DNA of 64,000 bases from Nocardia terrae (GCF_009760405.1 NZ_WRPP01000017.1:1-64000), one strand, 5' to 3'. Numbered from the stretch's first letter, positions 1-8,875 are shown. The notes: generated by a model not told the origin, from the letters alone. Numbers and translations are program-made.

Positions 1-1
1 G

Positions 2-280
2 GATCTGATCCTGGCCGAGACCGTCTATGTGCTGCAGAGCGTCTACCAGGTGCCGAGACCTCAGGTCGCCGCTCTGGCGCGGGTGCTCGTCAGTTCTCGC
101 AACATCGTCACCGGCGATCCCGGCCTGCTCATTCGTGCGATCGACGTCTACGAGCACTACCGTCTGTCGTTCGCGGACGCCTATCTGGTGGCGCTTTCCG
201 AGGCTGCCCCGGGGTCGGGTATCGCATCGTTCGACAAGGGGATCGGCAAGGTGGAGACGGTGATTCGTATCGAGCCGTAG
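2..280 (+). CDS. PIN-domain (VapC-like) toxin, C-terminal part
   Basis: The 5' end is cut by the window edge; the frame is open from base 2. The visible 92 residues resemble the C-terminal half of a PIN-domain ribonuclease of type II toxin-antitoxin systems. An acidic residue sits in FADAYLVAL, and the end carries an ASFDKG-type motif, both usual for the Mg2+ site of VapC toxins. The first acidic residues and the partner antitoxin (normally just upstream) lie outside the window. The gene ends in TAG at 278-280. Family assignment is from motif recognition; RNA target and activity cannot be inferred. Confidence 0.75.
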   Translation, partial: DLILAETVYVLQSVYQVPRPQVAALARVLVSSRNIVTGDPGLLIRAIDVYEHYRLSFADAYLVALSEAAPGSGIASFDKGIGKVETVIRIEP

Positions 281-351
281 CCTTCGAGGCCGATTCGACA
301 CGCTGATCGACCGGGGGATCGGGGTTCGGGCGCGGGGTTGTGAGCGTCAGG

Positions 352-408
352 GGCTTGGATAAGAGCGAAACGCGACCGTTGTGTTTGCTCTGATCGTCCA
401 TCCAAGCC
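352..408 (+). promoter_or_regulatory. Long inverted repeat in the 5' leader of the protease gene
   Basis: GGCTTGGAT (352-360) is the exact reverse complement of ATCCAAGCC (400-408), and nested inside are AGAGC (362-366) and GCTCT (387-391). If transcribed, this folds into a hairpin ending one base before the GGAGG ribosome-binding site at 409-413 of the next gene. That position suggests an effect on translation or mRNA stability, but this is inference. Confidence 0.4.
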
Positions 409-417
409 GGAGGCGTG

Positions 418-1128
418 ATGACTCGAAATCGCTCGGCGGCAGTGCTTTTCGGTTCGATAATCATGGGTGTTATGACCGTTGTGTCCGTTGCTGCCCGCGT
501 GCACGCGGAGGAGCCGCGACGGGTGCCGGTGGGCGGGGGCACGGGAGTGGCGTTGTCGTGGGGAGCGCCGGTCGGGTCGCTGTCGCTGGTGCATTACTGC
601 ACGCTCACCGCGATCGGGTCGGACGCGGCGGGGAATCTGGTCGGGCTCACGAACGCGCACTGCGCCTTTGAGCGAGGGGACGCGGTCTACCCGCATGATC
701 CGTCGCTCGGGCGGATCGGGACGGTCGACTACGTCAGTGGCGGCAATCCGATCGGTCCCGGGCCGCACGGGGTCGGGCTGGACTATTCCGTCATCCTTTT
801 CGACCGGTCGATGGTGGATCCCGTTGCGACGGTGGGTGATACGACGATCCGCCGGATCGCGGCGCCGCCGCCGGAAGGCACCCCGGTGTGCAAGCAGGGC
901 GATACCAGCGGCCGGACCTGCGGCACCACCCTCAGCTCGATGGGCCCCTACCTGGTCACCACCGTGCCCGAATTCCCCGGTGATTCCGGTGCGCCGGTGG
1001 TCGCGGGTGACGCCCTGATCGGCAACCAGTGGGTGTGGGGCGGCAGTTCCTCGATCACCGCGATCCTCGACGACCTCGACCGCAGGGGCGGGGTAGGAGC
1101 CGGGTTCCACCTCGATTTTGCTGGTTAG
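418..1128 (+). CDS. Secreted trypsin-like serine protease
   Basis: An exported protein with an N-terminal hydrophobic signal segment (about residues 8-28, ending near VHAEE), followed by a chymotrypsin-fold domain. All three catalytic residues are visible: His81 in TNAHC, Asp122 in LDYSV and Ser190 in GDSGAP. Paired cysteines (for example CKQGD..TCGTT) suggest disulfides outside the cytoplasm. ATG at 418 is preferred over the adjacent GTG at 415, because GGAGG at 409-413 is properly spaced only for 418. The gene is monocistronic. The rplJ promoter overlaps its last codons. Substrate unknown; there is no PDZ domain or membrane anchor, so it is not an HtrA-type protease. Confidence 0.8.
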   Translation: MTRNRSAAVLFGSIIMGVMTVVSVAARVHAEEPRRVPVGGGTGVALSWGAPVGSLSLVHYCTLTAIGSDAAGNLVGLTNAHCAFERGDAVYPHDPSLGRIGTVDYVSGGNPIGPGPHGVGLDYSVILFDRSMVDPVATVGDTTIRRIAAPPPEGTPVCKQGDTSGRTCGTTLSSMGPYLVTTVPEFPGDSGAPVVAGDALIGNQWVWGGSSSITAILDDLDRRGGVGAGFHLDFAG

Positions 1129-1146
1129 ATGCGTGTCCGCTATATT
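1118..1146 (+). promoter_or_regulatory. Promoter of rplJ-rplL
   Basis: TTGCTG at 1118-1123 and TATATT at 1141-1146, separated by 17 bp, form a good housekeeping-sigma promoter. It overlaps the 3' end of the protease gene. Transcription would start near 1153 and give a leader of about 258 nt that contains the L10 autoregulatory element. Confidence 0.6.
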
Positions 1147-1189
1147 GGACGACGGTCATCGATCCGTTCGGTGATCACCCCCAATCGTT

Positions 1190-1400
1190 CTACCGAAGAC
1201 CGTTGGTTGCTGCCCTCGAGGCAGTCGAAGGTCCGGCGATATTGCCGGCGGCCCACGCAGGGAGAGCCGAGGTAGGGAAACTTGCGAGAGATCGCGTTTC
1301 TTGTGCGCCCCGGGTTCGCTCTGCGACCGGGGCGTTAGCTTTGTCGCCGGCCCCTGTGGCGGAACTCGGTAGTTCATACGAGAACCGACCATCCAGAGAG
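1190..1400 (+). promoter_or_regulatory. Ribosomal protein L10 leader (rplJ leader)
   Basis: The stretch in front of rplJ has the look of the actinobacterial L10 leader: a CCGAAGACCG box near 1192, several GC-rich helices, and a stem CGCCCCGG (1306-1313)/CCGGGGCG (1327-1334) followed by a T-rich bend. In this family the L10-L12 complex binds the leader and represses its own operon. Boundaries are approximate, and whether the late stem acts as a terminator or hides the ribosome-binding site is not decided. Confidence 0.65.
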
Positions 1401-1410
1401 GAGGCGAAGT

Positions 1411-1974
1411 ATGGCAAAGCCTGAGAAGGTCACCGCGGTCGCGGAGATCACCGAGCAGTTCAAGTCGTCCACCGCGACTGTCGTCACGGAATACCGTGGC
1501 CTGTCCGTCGGCAAGATCACTGAGCTGCGTCGTGCCCTCGGCGCGAACGCTACCTACTCCGTCGCCAAGAACACCCTGGTCAAGCGTGCCGCCGCCGAGG
1601 CGGGCGTGGAAGGCCTGGATGACTTGTTCGTCGGTCCGACCGCCATCACCTTCATCACCGGTGAGCCGGTCGAGGCCGCGAAGGCGCTGAAGGCGTTCGC
1701 CAAGGACAACAAGGCGCTCATCATCAAGGGCGGCTACATGGACGGCGCTGCGCTGTCCGTGTCCGAGGTCGAGCGCATCGCCGACCTCGAGTCGCGCGAG
1801 GTGCTGCTGGCCAAGCTGGCCGGTGCCATGAAGGGCAACCTGTCGAAGGCTGCCGGCCTGTTCGCCGCCCCCGGCAACCAGGTCGCGCGCCTGCTGGCCG
1901 CGCTGCAGGAGAAGAAGCAGGCCGAGGGTGGCGCCGCCGCTCCGGCCGCCGACGCTGCTGCCGACGCCGAATAA
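1411..1974 (+). CDS. rplJ: 50S ribosomal protein L10
   Basis: L10 forms the base of the ribosomal stalk: its C-terminus carries L7/L12 dimers and its N-terminal domain binds 23S rRNA and L11. The 187-residue product shows the typical start MAKPEKVTAVAEI, the RGLSVGKITELRR region and an Ala-rich C-terminal helix (about 150-187) for L7/L12 binding. The length is normal for actinobacteria. A strong GAGAGGAGG site lies just upstream of the ATG. It is co-transcribed with rplL 63 bp downstream and is probably autoregulated through the preceding leader. Confidence 0.98.
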   Translation: MAKPEKVTAVAEITEQFKSSTATVVTEYRGLSVGKITELRRALGANATYSVAKNTLVKRAAAEAGVEGLDDLFVGPTAITFITGEPVEAAKALKAFAKDNKALIIKGGYMDGAALSVSEVERIADLESREVLLAKLAGAMKGNLSKAAGLFAAPGNQVARLLAALQEKKQAEGGAAAPAADAAADAE

Positions 1975-2037
1975 GTCACAACCCCAAACCTATTCGCCGC
2001 TGTCGACACAGCGACGAACCTACGAAAGGAAATATCA

Positions 2038-2418
2038 ATGGCCAACGTTGATGAGCTGCTCGAGACCTTCGCCGGCATGACCCTGCTGGAGCTGTCCGAG
2101 TTCGTGAAGGCGTTCGAGGACAAGTTCGAGGTCACCGCCGCTGCTCCGGTCGCCGTCGCCGCCGCGGGTGTCGCTGGTGCCCCGGCCGAGGCCGCCGAGG
2201 AGCAGGACGAGTTCGACGTCATCCTCGAGGGTGCCGGCGACAAGAAGATCCAGGTCATCAAGGTCGTTCGCGAGATCGTCTCCGGCCTGGGCCTGAAGGA
2301 AGCCAAGGACCTGGTCGAGGGTGCCCCGAAGGCCATCCTGGAGAAGGTCAACAAGGAGGCCGCCGAGGCCGCCAAGGCGAAGCTCGAGGAGGCCGGCGCG
2401 AAGATCACCGTCAAGTAA
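2038..2418 (+). CDS. rplL: 50S ribosomal protein L7/L12
   Basis: The stalk protein that recruits and stimulates translational GTPases (EF-G, EF-Tu, IF2; EF-G and EF-Tu are encoded at 56.8-60.2 kb). The 126-residue product has the N-terminal dimerisation helices (LLETFAGMTLLELSEF), an Ala-rich hinge (about 40-58) and the compact C-terminal domain with KIQVIKVVREIVSGLGLKEA. An AAAGGA ribosome-binding site precedes the ATG. It is the second and last gene of the rplJL unit; a strong intrinsic terminator begins 49 bp after the stop codon. Confidence 0.98.
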   Translation: MANVDELLETFAGMTLLELSEFVKAFEDKFEVTAAAPVAVAAAGVAGAPAEAAEEQDEFDVILEGAGDKKIQVIKVVREIVSGLGLKEAKDLVEGAPKAILEKVNKEAAEAAKAKLEEAGAKITVK

Positions 2419-2466
2419 GACGGAGATTGTGTGCCGGGGTCATACTCGGCAACGCGTCCCTTTGTG

Positions 2467-2500
2467 AAAAGGGCGGTTCCCATTGTGGGGCCGCCCTTTT
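2467..2500 (+). terminator. Intrinsic terminator after rplL
   Basis: A perfect 10-bp stem AAAAGGGCGG (2467-2476)/CCGCCCTTTT (2491-2500) has a 14-nt loop, and the descending arm ends in a T-run. It separates rplJL from the mkl-mce operon. Confidence 0.85.
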
Positions 2501-2694
2501 CGCGTATCTTTCTCCCTTAATACACCCGTGATCGCGACTTCGGAATGAAACTTTCTACCGACCAGTCAGGTCCCGGTGTCCGAGACGGTATATATGCGAT
2601 ACAGTGGCCGAACCTACTGTGACGCGCCACACCGCGCGAAATTTGTGGCTCAGGGTTACATGTAGGGCGCTCGTCGGAGAAAGTGGAGGTTGGC

Positions 2695-3756
2695 GTGGGC
2701 GTCGAGGTCAGGACCGAAGGCATCACGAAGTCGTTCGGTTCCCAGCGTATTTGGCAGGACGTCACTCTGACGCTGCCTCCGGGGGAAGTCAGCGCTCTGC
2801 TCGGCCCGTCCGGTACCGGTAAGTCCGTCTTCCTGAAGTCGTTGATCGGTCTGCTCCGTCCGGAGAAGGGCTCGATCTACATCGACGGCACCGACATCAC
2901 CACGTGCTCCAACAAGGAGCTCTACGAGATCCGCAAGCTGTTCGGCGTCCTCTTCCAGGACGGCGCGCTGTTCGGATCCATGAACCTGTTCGACAACACG
3001 GCCTTCCCGTTGCGCGAGCACACCAAGAAGAGCGAATCCGAGATCAAGAAGATCGTCATGGAGAAGCTCGAGCTGACCGGTCTGCTGGGCGCCGAGGGGA
3101 AGCTGCCCGGTGAGATCTCCGGTGGTATGCGCAAGCGTGCCGGCCTGGCTCGCGCGCTGGTGCTGGACCCGCAGATCATCCTCGTCGACGAGCCGGACTC
3201 CGGTCTGGATCCCGTTCGCACCACCTATCTTTCGCAGCTGTTGATCGATATCAACGCGCAGATCGACGCCACGATCCTGATCGTCACGCACAACATCAAC
3301 CTCGCGCGTACGGTGCCGGACAACATCGGCATGCTGTTCCGCCGCAACCTGGTCATGTTCGGTCCCCGCGAGGTGCTGCTCACCTCGGAGGAGCCGGTGG
3401 TCAAGCAGTTCCTCAACGGCCGCATGCAGGGCCCCATCGGTATGTCCGAGGAGAAGGACGAAGCCCAGATGGCCCGCGAGCAGGCCATGTTCGACTCGGG
3501 TCACCACGCCGGTGGCGCGGAGGAGATCGAGGGCATCATCCCGCAGATGCGGGCGCAGCCGGGGATGCCCGTGCGTGGCGCGGTGAACCGTCGTCGCGAG
3601 CGGGTCCGTCAGATCATGCACACCCTGCCGCCTGCTGCTCAGGAAGCCATTCGGGAGTCCATGCAGCAGAACGGCGATGATTCCGACACACAGGTAATGC
3701 CCGCCTATACAGGCGGGTACGACGCCACGGTTCGACAGAACCTGACTAACGGGTAA
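2695..3756 (+). CDS. mkl: Mce transporter ATPase MceG (Mkl)
   Basis: Cytoplasmic ATPase that powers Mce lipid/sterol importers, the actinobacterial counterpart of MlaF. Visible elements are Walker A GPSGTGKS, Q-loop LFQDGALF, an ISGGMRKR signature, Walker B ILVDEPDSGLD and the H-loop VTHN, plus a C-terminal extension of about 100 residues typical of Mkl. GTG 2695 is preferred over GTG 2683, because GGAGG at 2685-2689 fits it and the resulting MGVEVRTEG start resembles mycobacterial Mkl. It lies 10 bp upstream of yrbEA. Synteny with rplL matches mycobacteria, but there mkl stands apart from any mce operon. Confidence 0.93.
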   Translation: MGVEVRTEGITKSFGSQRIWQDVTLTLPPGEVSALLGPSGTGKSVFLKSLIGLLRPEKGSIYIDGTDITTCSNKELYEIRKLFGVLFQDGALFGSMNLFDNTAFPLREHTKKSESEIKKIVMEKLELTGLLGAEGKLPGEISGGMRKRAGLARALVLDPQIILVDEPDSGLDPVRTTYLSQLLIDINAQIDATILIVTHNINLARTVPDNIGMLFRRNLVMFGPREVLLTSEEPVVKQFLNGRMQGPIGMSEEKDEAQMAREQAMFDSGHHAGGAEEIEGIIPQMRAQPGMPVRGAVNRRRERVRQIMHTLPPAAQEAIRESMQQNGDDSDTQVMPAYTGGYDATVRQNLTNG

Positions 3757-3766
3757 CATACCGCCC

Positions 3767-4561
3767 GTGAACCCCACCCTGACGCGACTGCGCACCCCGG
3801 TCGAGTCGGGACTTGCCCAGGCCGGCAACATTTTCGCCCTGTTTCTGGACGTGCTCCGGAAGACGTTCCGCCGGCCTTTCCAGTGGCGGGAGTTCATCGA
3901 GCAATCGTGGTTCATCGCGAGTGTCTCGATCCTCCCCGCCGCTCTGGTGGCAATCCCGTTCGGCGCCGTGGTGGCCCTGCAGACCGGCTCGCTCATCAAG
4001 CAGCTGGGCGCGGAGAACTTCACCGGTGCGACCTCGGTGCTCGCAACCGTTCAGCAGGCGGCTCCGGTCGTGACCGCCTTGATCATCGCGGGCGCGGCCG
4101 GTTCGGCCGTGGCCGCCGACCTCGGCTCGCGCACCATCCGCGAGGAGATCGACGCCATGGAGGTCCTCGGCATCGATCCCATTCAGCGCCTGGTGGTTCC
4201 GCGCGTGCTGGGCATGATGCTGGTCGCCTTCCTGCTCAACGGCCTGGTGTCGGTCGTCGGCATCTGCGGCGGCTACTTCTTCAACGTGGGGCTGCAGGGC
4301 GGCACCCCGGGCGCGTATCTCGCGTCCTTCTCCGCCCTCGCGCAGATCCCCGACCTGGTGATCGGCGAAATCAAGGCGCTGATCTTCGGCGTGGTGGCGG
4401 GGGTCATCGCCGCGTACAAGGGCCTGCATCCCAAGGGGGGACCGAAAGGAGTGGGCGACGCGGTGAACCAATCCGTGGTGATCACGTTCCTCGTCTTGTT
4501 CTTCCTGAATCTGGTTCTCACCCTGATCTATCTTCAGGTCGTCCCCGCAAAGGGCGCGTGA
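3767..4561 (+). CDS. yrbEA: YrbE/MlaE-family permease, Mce subunit A
   Basis: Integral membrane subunit of an Mce importer, with 264 residues and five or six hydrophobic segments. The conserved MlaE-like core reads GSRTIREEIDAMEVLGIDP near residues 122-140; this cytoplasmic coupling element contacts the ATPase. The start is GTG at 3767, close behind mkl. It forms a heterodimeric channel with the next gene, from which it is separated by 3 bp. The N-terminal half carries an amphipathic LFLDVLRKTFRRPFQW segment common to these permeases. Confidence 0.93.
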   Translation: MNPTLTRLRTPVESGLAQAGNIFALFLDVLRKTFRRPFQWREFIEQSWFIASVSILPAALVAIPFGAVVALQTGSLIKQLGAENFTGATSVLATVQQAAPVVTALIIAGAAGSAVAADLGSRTIREEIDAMEVLGIDPIQRLVVPRVLGMMLVAFLLNGLVSVVGICGGYFFNVGLQGGTPGAYLASFSALAQIPDLVIGEIKALIFGVVAGVIAAYKGLHPKGGPKGVGDAVNQSVVITFLVLFFLNLVLTLIYLQVVPAKGA

Positions 4562-4564
4562 CCC

Positions 4565-5431
4565 ATGGTCGTTTCGCAGCGTTCCACCGTCTTCTCCCGG
4601 TCGGCGCGCCGGGTGAAGCCGGTCATCGAGGCCCCGGTGAACCTGGTCGACAAGGCCGGGGACCAGATGTCGTTCTACTCCAAGGCCATCGGCGCCATTC
4701 CGAGAACGCTGGTGCACTTCCGCAAGGAGGTCATGCGGCTGCTGGCCGAGGTGACCTTCGGTTCGGGTGCGCTGGCGGTCATCGGCGGCACCATCGGCGT
4801 GATCGTGTTCATGTCGGCCTCGGTCGGTGTGGTCGTCGGTCTGCAGGGCTTCAAAGCCCTTGACGCCCTTGGTTCCGGAGTCCTGACCGGCTTCCTGACC
4901 GGGTACATCAATACCCGTGAGCTGGCGCCGCTGGTCGCGGCGCTGGCGCTGTCGGCGACCGTCGGCTGTGGTTTCACCGCGCAGCTGGGCGCCATGCGGA
5001 TCTCCGAGGAGATCGACGCGCTCGAGGTGATGGCGGTGCCGTCGGTGCCGTTCCTGGTGACCACGCGCGCGATCGCCGGCTTCCTCGCGGTGATTCCGCT
5101 GTACGTGGTCGGCCTGCTGGGCACCTACGTGGCCTCGCGGTTGATCAGCATCTACTTCAACGGGCAGTCGAGTGGCTCCTATGACCACTACTTCAGTCTG
5201 TTCCTGCCACCCGAAGACGTGCTCTATTCGTTCGTGAAGGTGCTCGTCTTCGCGTTCGTGATCATCCTGGTGCACTGCTACTACGGCTACAACGCCAGCG
5301 GCGGTCCCGCGGGTGTCGGTGTGGCCGTGGGCCGTGCGGTGCGTGCCGCGATCGTGCTCATCAACGTGCTGGACTTCTTCCTGTCCCTGGCGATCTGGGG
5401 TACGACCACGACGGTGCGGGTGGCCGGATGA
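4565..5431 (+). CDS. yrbEB: YrbE/MlaE-family permease, Mce subunit B
   Basis: Second permease subunit (288 residues) of the Mce importer. The conserved element GAMRISEEIDALEVMAVP (about residues 142-159) matches the coupling motif of its partner, and five to six membrane segments are evident (for example ALAVIGGTIGVIVFMSASVG). It begins at ATG 4565. Its stop codon overlaps the start of mceA by 4 bp (ATGA), which implies translational coupling. It acts in the plasma membrane with Mkl and the six Mce proteins. Confidence 0.93.
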   Translation: MVVSQRSTVFSRSARRVKPVIEAPVNLVDKAGDQMSFYSKAIGAIPRTLVHFRKEVMRLLAEVTFGSGALAVIGGTIGVIVFMSASVGVVVGLQGFKALDALGSGVLTGFLTGYINTRELAPLVAALALSATVGCGFTAQLGAMRISEEIDALEVMAVPSVPFLVTTRAIAGFLAVIPLYVVGLLGTYVASRLISIYFNGQSSGSYDHYFSLFLPPEDVLYSFVKVLVFAFVIILVHCYYGYNASGGPAGVGVAVGRAVRAAIVLINVLDFFLSLAIWGTTTTVRVAG

Positions 5432-6780
5432 GCAACCCGGAGCGTGTGCAGTTCTGGCGGAAGACCGAGAAGCTGCGCACCAGGACCCTTGGTGTGCTGT
5501 TCTTCGTACTGGTCGCGCTGTTTCTTTGGACGACCATCGCCATCTACAACAAGCAGTTCACCGATTCGGTGCGGGTCAACCTGATCACCGACACCGTCGG
5601 AAACGCCTTGACCCGCAACGCGGATGTGAAGGTCCGCGGCGTCACTGTCGGCGAACTGCGGTCGAGCTCCTACGACGGCAAGAACGTCAAACTGGACCTG
5701 GCCATCGATCCGGCCAAGGCCAAGGAGATCCCGGTCAACGTGACCGCGCGACTGCTGCCCAAGACGCTCTTCGGTGAGCGCTACATCGACCTGACCTGGC
5801 CCGCGGACCCGCAGGGCCACCTCACCGAGGGCGTGACCCTGCACCAGGACACCACCGGCAATGCCGTCGAGGTGAGCCAGCTGCTGGATCACATCCTGCC
5901 GCTGCTGCAGGCGATTCCGCCGCAGTACCTGTCCTCCACGCTGGGCGCGCTGTCCAACGCGCTGCAGGGACAGGGGGAGGAACTGGGCAAGACCGTCGAC
6001 CGGCTCGACACCATCATCACCCAGGTCAACGGTGAGATGCCCACGCTGCAACAGGATCTGAAGAGCCTGGCCGACGTGGCGACCACCTACGCCGACGCCG
6101 CGCCGCAGCTGGTGGACGCGCTGGACAACCTGCGCACCACCAATGCCACCATCGTGCAGAAGCGTTCGCAGATCGACACCTTGCTGGCGACGCTCACCCC
6201 GAGCGCCTCCACCACCGCCGACTTCCTGCTGGCCAACCGCGACAACATCATCGACGTGGCCGCCGACTCGCGGCCCGCGCTCGAGGCGCTGGCCAAGTAC
6301 TCGCCCAGCTACAGCTGCGCGCTGGCCGGTTTCGCGGAGCTCAAGCCGCGCATCGACGAGATCTTCGGCAAGGGCACCGATCTGCCGGGTTCGCGGGTGA
6401 GCGTGTCGATCGTGAACCCGCGCGGCCGCTACGTTCCCAACCAGGACGAGCCGCGATGGTTCGACTCGCGCGGCCCGCTCTGCATTCCGATGTACCCGCC
6501 CGGCACCGACCCGGGCCAGTACACCGACGGTTCCGGCAATGACGGCTCCTACCAGCCGCCCAGCCGCAATCCGGGCGACCAGAACATCGGCCGGATGCAG
6601 GAGCCGCAGTACAAGGTGTACGGCCCCTACACGCCGACCACCGCCTACTCGCCGCAGGAGTCCCAGGCGCTGGGCACGATCTACGGTGCGGCCCACGGTG
6701 TTTCGCCCGACCAGGTGCCCAGCTGGGTCACCAAGATCGCGGCCCCGGCGTTCCGCGGCAGTGAGGTGAGCGTCAAGTGA
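5428..6780 (+). CDS. mceA: Mce family protein MceA
   Basis: First of six Mce (MlaD-like) proteins thought to assemble into a tunnel across the periplasm for hydrophobic substrates. The 450-residue product has an N-terminal membrane anchor (about 22-40, LGVLFFVLVALFLWTTIAIY). An MCE domain follows (about 45-125, with VKVRGVTVGELRS and LFGERYIDL), then helical segments and a Pro/Tyr-rich C-terminal tail (about 335-415), as usual for MceA. It starts at ATG 5428, overlapping yrbEB by 4 bp, and overlaps mceB by 4 bp. The substrate of this particular Mce system cannot be read from the sequence. Confidence 0.92.
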   Translation: MSNPERVQFWRKTEKLRTRTLGVLFFVLVALFLWTTIAIYNKQFTDSVRVNLITDTVGNALTRNADVKVRGVTVGELRSSSYDGKNVKLDLAIDPAKAKEIPVNVTARLLPKTLFGERYIDLTWPADPQGHLTEGVTLHQDTTGNAVEVSQLLDHILPLLQAIPPQYLSSTLGALSNALQGQGEELGKTVDRLDTIITQVNGEMPTLQQDLKSLADVATTYADAAPQLVDALDNLRTTNATIVQKRSQIDTLLATLTPSASTTADFLLANRDNIIDVAADSRPALEALAKYSPSYSCALAGFAELKPRIDEIFGKGTDLPGSRVSVSIVNPRGRYVPNQDEPRWFDSRGPLCIPMYPPGTDPGQYTDGSGNDGSYQPPSRNPGDQNIGRMQEPQYKVYGPYTPTTAYSPQESQALGTIYGAAHGVSPDQVPSWVTKIAAPAFRGSEVSVK

Positions 6781-7865
6781 AGGATGTGTTGCGCGGCCTC
6801 GGGCCGACGCTGACCAAACTCATCGCCTTCATTCTCGTCACGGTCTTCCTGACGGGCGTGCTGGCGCTGACCATCGCCAACTACGGTGGCGGCGGCACCA
6901 AGTTCAATGCCCGCTTCACCGATGTGACCTCCCTGAACAAGGGCGACGAGGTCCGCATCGCGGGTGTCCGCGTCGGCAAGGTGACCAATGTGTCCATCGT
7001 GGACAAGCGCCTGGCCAATGTGGAATTCGAACTGACCGACCGGGATTGGCTGCCCGCCTCCACCACCGCGACCATCAAGTACCGGAACCTGGTGGGACAG
7101 CGCTACGTCGCGCTGGAACAGGGCACCGGCGAGCAGGGCCGCAAGATGAACAAGGGCGCGACGATCCCGCTGGAGCGCACCAAGCCCGCGGTCAATCTGA
7201 CCGAGCTGTTCAACGGGTTCCGGCCGCTGTTCCAGACGCTCACGCCCGAGGACGTGAACAAGCTGTCCGGCGAGATCATCCAGGTCTTCCAGGGTGAATC
7301 CGGCACGATCCGGGACCTGGTGGCCACCACCGCCTCGCTCACCAACAAGGTGGCCGACAAGGACGCGGTGATCGGCGAGCTGATCAAGAACCTGAACGCG
7401 GTGCTGGACAGCATCAATTCCCGCGGCGACCAGCTCGACCAGTTGATCGTGAACACCGAGGCGCTGGTCACCGGCCTCAATGCCGACCGCGGCACCATCG
7501 GCTCGGCCGTCACCTCGCTGGGCAACCTGGCCTCGGCCACCGCCGACCTGCTGGTCCCGGTGCGGCCGAACCTGCAGGGCGCTATCGCGGGCCTGAACCA
7601 GCTGACCGGCACGCTCAACGACCGCAAGGACGAGGTCGACGAGGGCCTGACCAACCTGCCCATCAAGATGGAGAAGCTCGGGCGCGCAGCCTCTTACGGC
7701 TCCTGGTTCCAGTTCTACCTGTGCGGCATCGACATCGTCGCCGGGCCGGGCACCAAGGACGCGCCGCAGCTGAACTTCCCGCCCGCACTGCAGAACATGC
7801 CGACCGTGAACCAGCCGATCTACACCAATCCGGCCCCGCGCTGCCATGGGAAGGGAGGCCGCTGA
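6777..7865 (+). CDS. mceB: Mce family protein MceB
   Basis: Second Mce protein (362 residues). An N-terminal anchor (about 10-30) is followed by an MCE domain with GDEVRIAGVRVGKVT and NLVGQRYVAL, then a long predicted alpha-helical region (about 150-320) rich in coiled-coil-like heptads. The GTG start overlaps the mceA stop codon by 4 bp. The C-terminus carries two cysteines (LCGID and APRCH), a feature often seen at the ends of Mce proteins. Confidence 0.9.
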   Translation: MKDVLRGLGPTLTKLIAFILVTVFLTGVLALTIANYGGGGTKFNARFTDVTSLNKGDEVRIAGVRVGKVTNVSIVDKRLANVEFELTDRDWLPASTTATIKYRNLVGQRYVALEQGTGEQGRKMNKGATIPLERTKPAVNLTELFNGFRPLFQTLTPEDVNKLSGEIIQVFQGESGTIRDLVATTASLTNKVADKDAVIGELIKNLNAVLDSINSRGDQLDQLIVNTEALVTGLNADRGTIGSAVTSLGNLASATADLLVPVRPNLQGAIAGLNQLTGTLNDRKDEVDEGLTNLPIKMEKLGRAASYGSWFQFYLCGIDIVAGPGTKDAPQLNFPPALQNMPTVNQPIYTNPAPRCHGKGGR

Positions 7866-8872
7866 TGGACGACCGCACCGTACTGGGCAAGCGCAGTCCG
7901 GCATTCATGGGCGGGCTGGGCCTGCTCCTGGTGCTGCTGGTGACCATGTCCGCGTTCAATCTGGACAAGCTGCCCCTGCTGGGGGCGGGTACCAAGTACA
8001 CCGCCGAGTTCTCCGAGGCCGCCGGGCTGAAGAAGGGCAACGAGGTTCGCATCGCCGGCGTGAAGGTCGGCGCGGTCTCCGACGTCCGACTCGACGGCGA
8101 CAAGGTGCTGGTCGACTTCCGCACCCAGGACGCCTGGGTCGGCAACGAGACCACCGCCTCCATCCAGATCAAGACCCTGCTCGGGCAGAAGTATCTGGCG
8201 CTCGATCCCAAGGGCACCAAGATCCTCAACCCCTCGGACCGGATTCCGCTCTCGCGCACCGTGTCTCCCTACGACGTGGTGGACGCGTTCAGCGACGCGG
8301 CCAAGAACATCGAGGAGACGAACACCGCGCAGCTCGCGCAGAGCTTCCAGGTGCTCTCGGATGCCTTCTCGACGACGCCGCCGGAACTGCGGGGGTCGAT
8401 CGACGGCGTCGCGCGGCTCTCGGAGACCCTGGCCAAGCGTGACGATCAGCTCAAGCAGCTGTTCGCCGCCACCAAGACCACCTCGAAGGTGCTCGCGGAC
8501 CGCAACCAGGAGTTCGAGCGGCTCATCTCCAACGGCGGCGAGCTGCTGGCCGAGCTGAACGTGCGCCAGCAGGCGATCCACCAGCTGCTCACCGGCGCGA
8601 AAACCATTGCGGCCGAACTGAGTGCGCTGGTCAAGGACAACGAGCAGCAGATCGGCCCCGCGCTGACCAACCTGAACAAGACCATCGACCTGCTCAACGA
8701 CCACCAGGCCGACATCTCCAAGACCCTCACCCTGGCCGCGCCCTTCTATGGGCTCTACGCCAATGTGCTGGGCAACGGCCGCTGGTTCGACGCGGTCATC
8801 ACCAACCTGATTCCGCCCGCGCTGCCGGACATTCCGGGTGACCGCCAGCCGATCCGAAAGTTGGGAGGTTAG
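7865..8872 (+). CDS. mceC: Mce family protein MceC
   Basis: Third Mce protein, 335 residues when started at ATG 7865, which overlaps the mceB stop by one base (TGATG). Longer upstream starts would run into mceB and are not needed. It shows the N-terminal anchor (FMGGLGLLLVLLVTMSAF), an MCE domain (GNEVRIAGVKVGAVSD and LLGQKYLAL) and a helical region up to about residue 300. It belongs to the coupled mceA-F series, and its hydrophobic helices would line the transport tunnel. Confidence 0.9.
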   Translation: MDDRTVLGKRSPAFMGGLGLLLVLLVTMSAFNLDKLPLLGAGTKYTAEFSEAAGLKKGNEVRIAGVKVGAVSDVRLDGDKVLVDFRTQDAWVGNETTASIQIKTLLGQKYLALDPKGTKILNPSDRIPLSRTVSPYDVVDAFSDAAKNIEETNTAQLAQSFQVLSDAFSTTPPELRGSIDGVARLSETLAKRDDQLKQLFAATKTTSKVLADRNQEFERLISNGGELLAELNVRQQAIHQLLTGAKTIAAELSALVKDNEQQIGPALTNLNKTIDLLNDHQADISKTLTLAAPFYGLYANVLGNGRWFDAVITNLIPPALPDIPGDRQPIRKLGG

Positions 8873-8875
8873 CCC

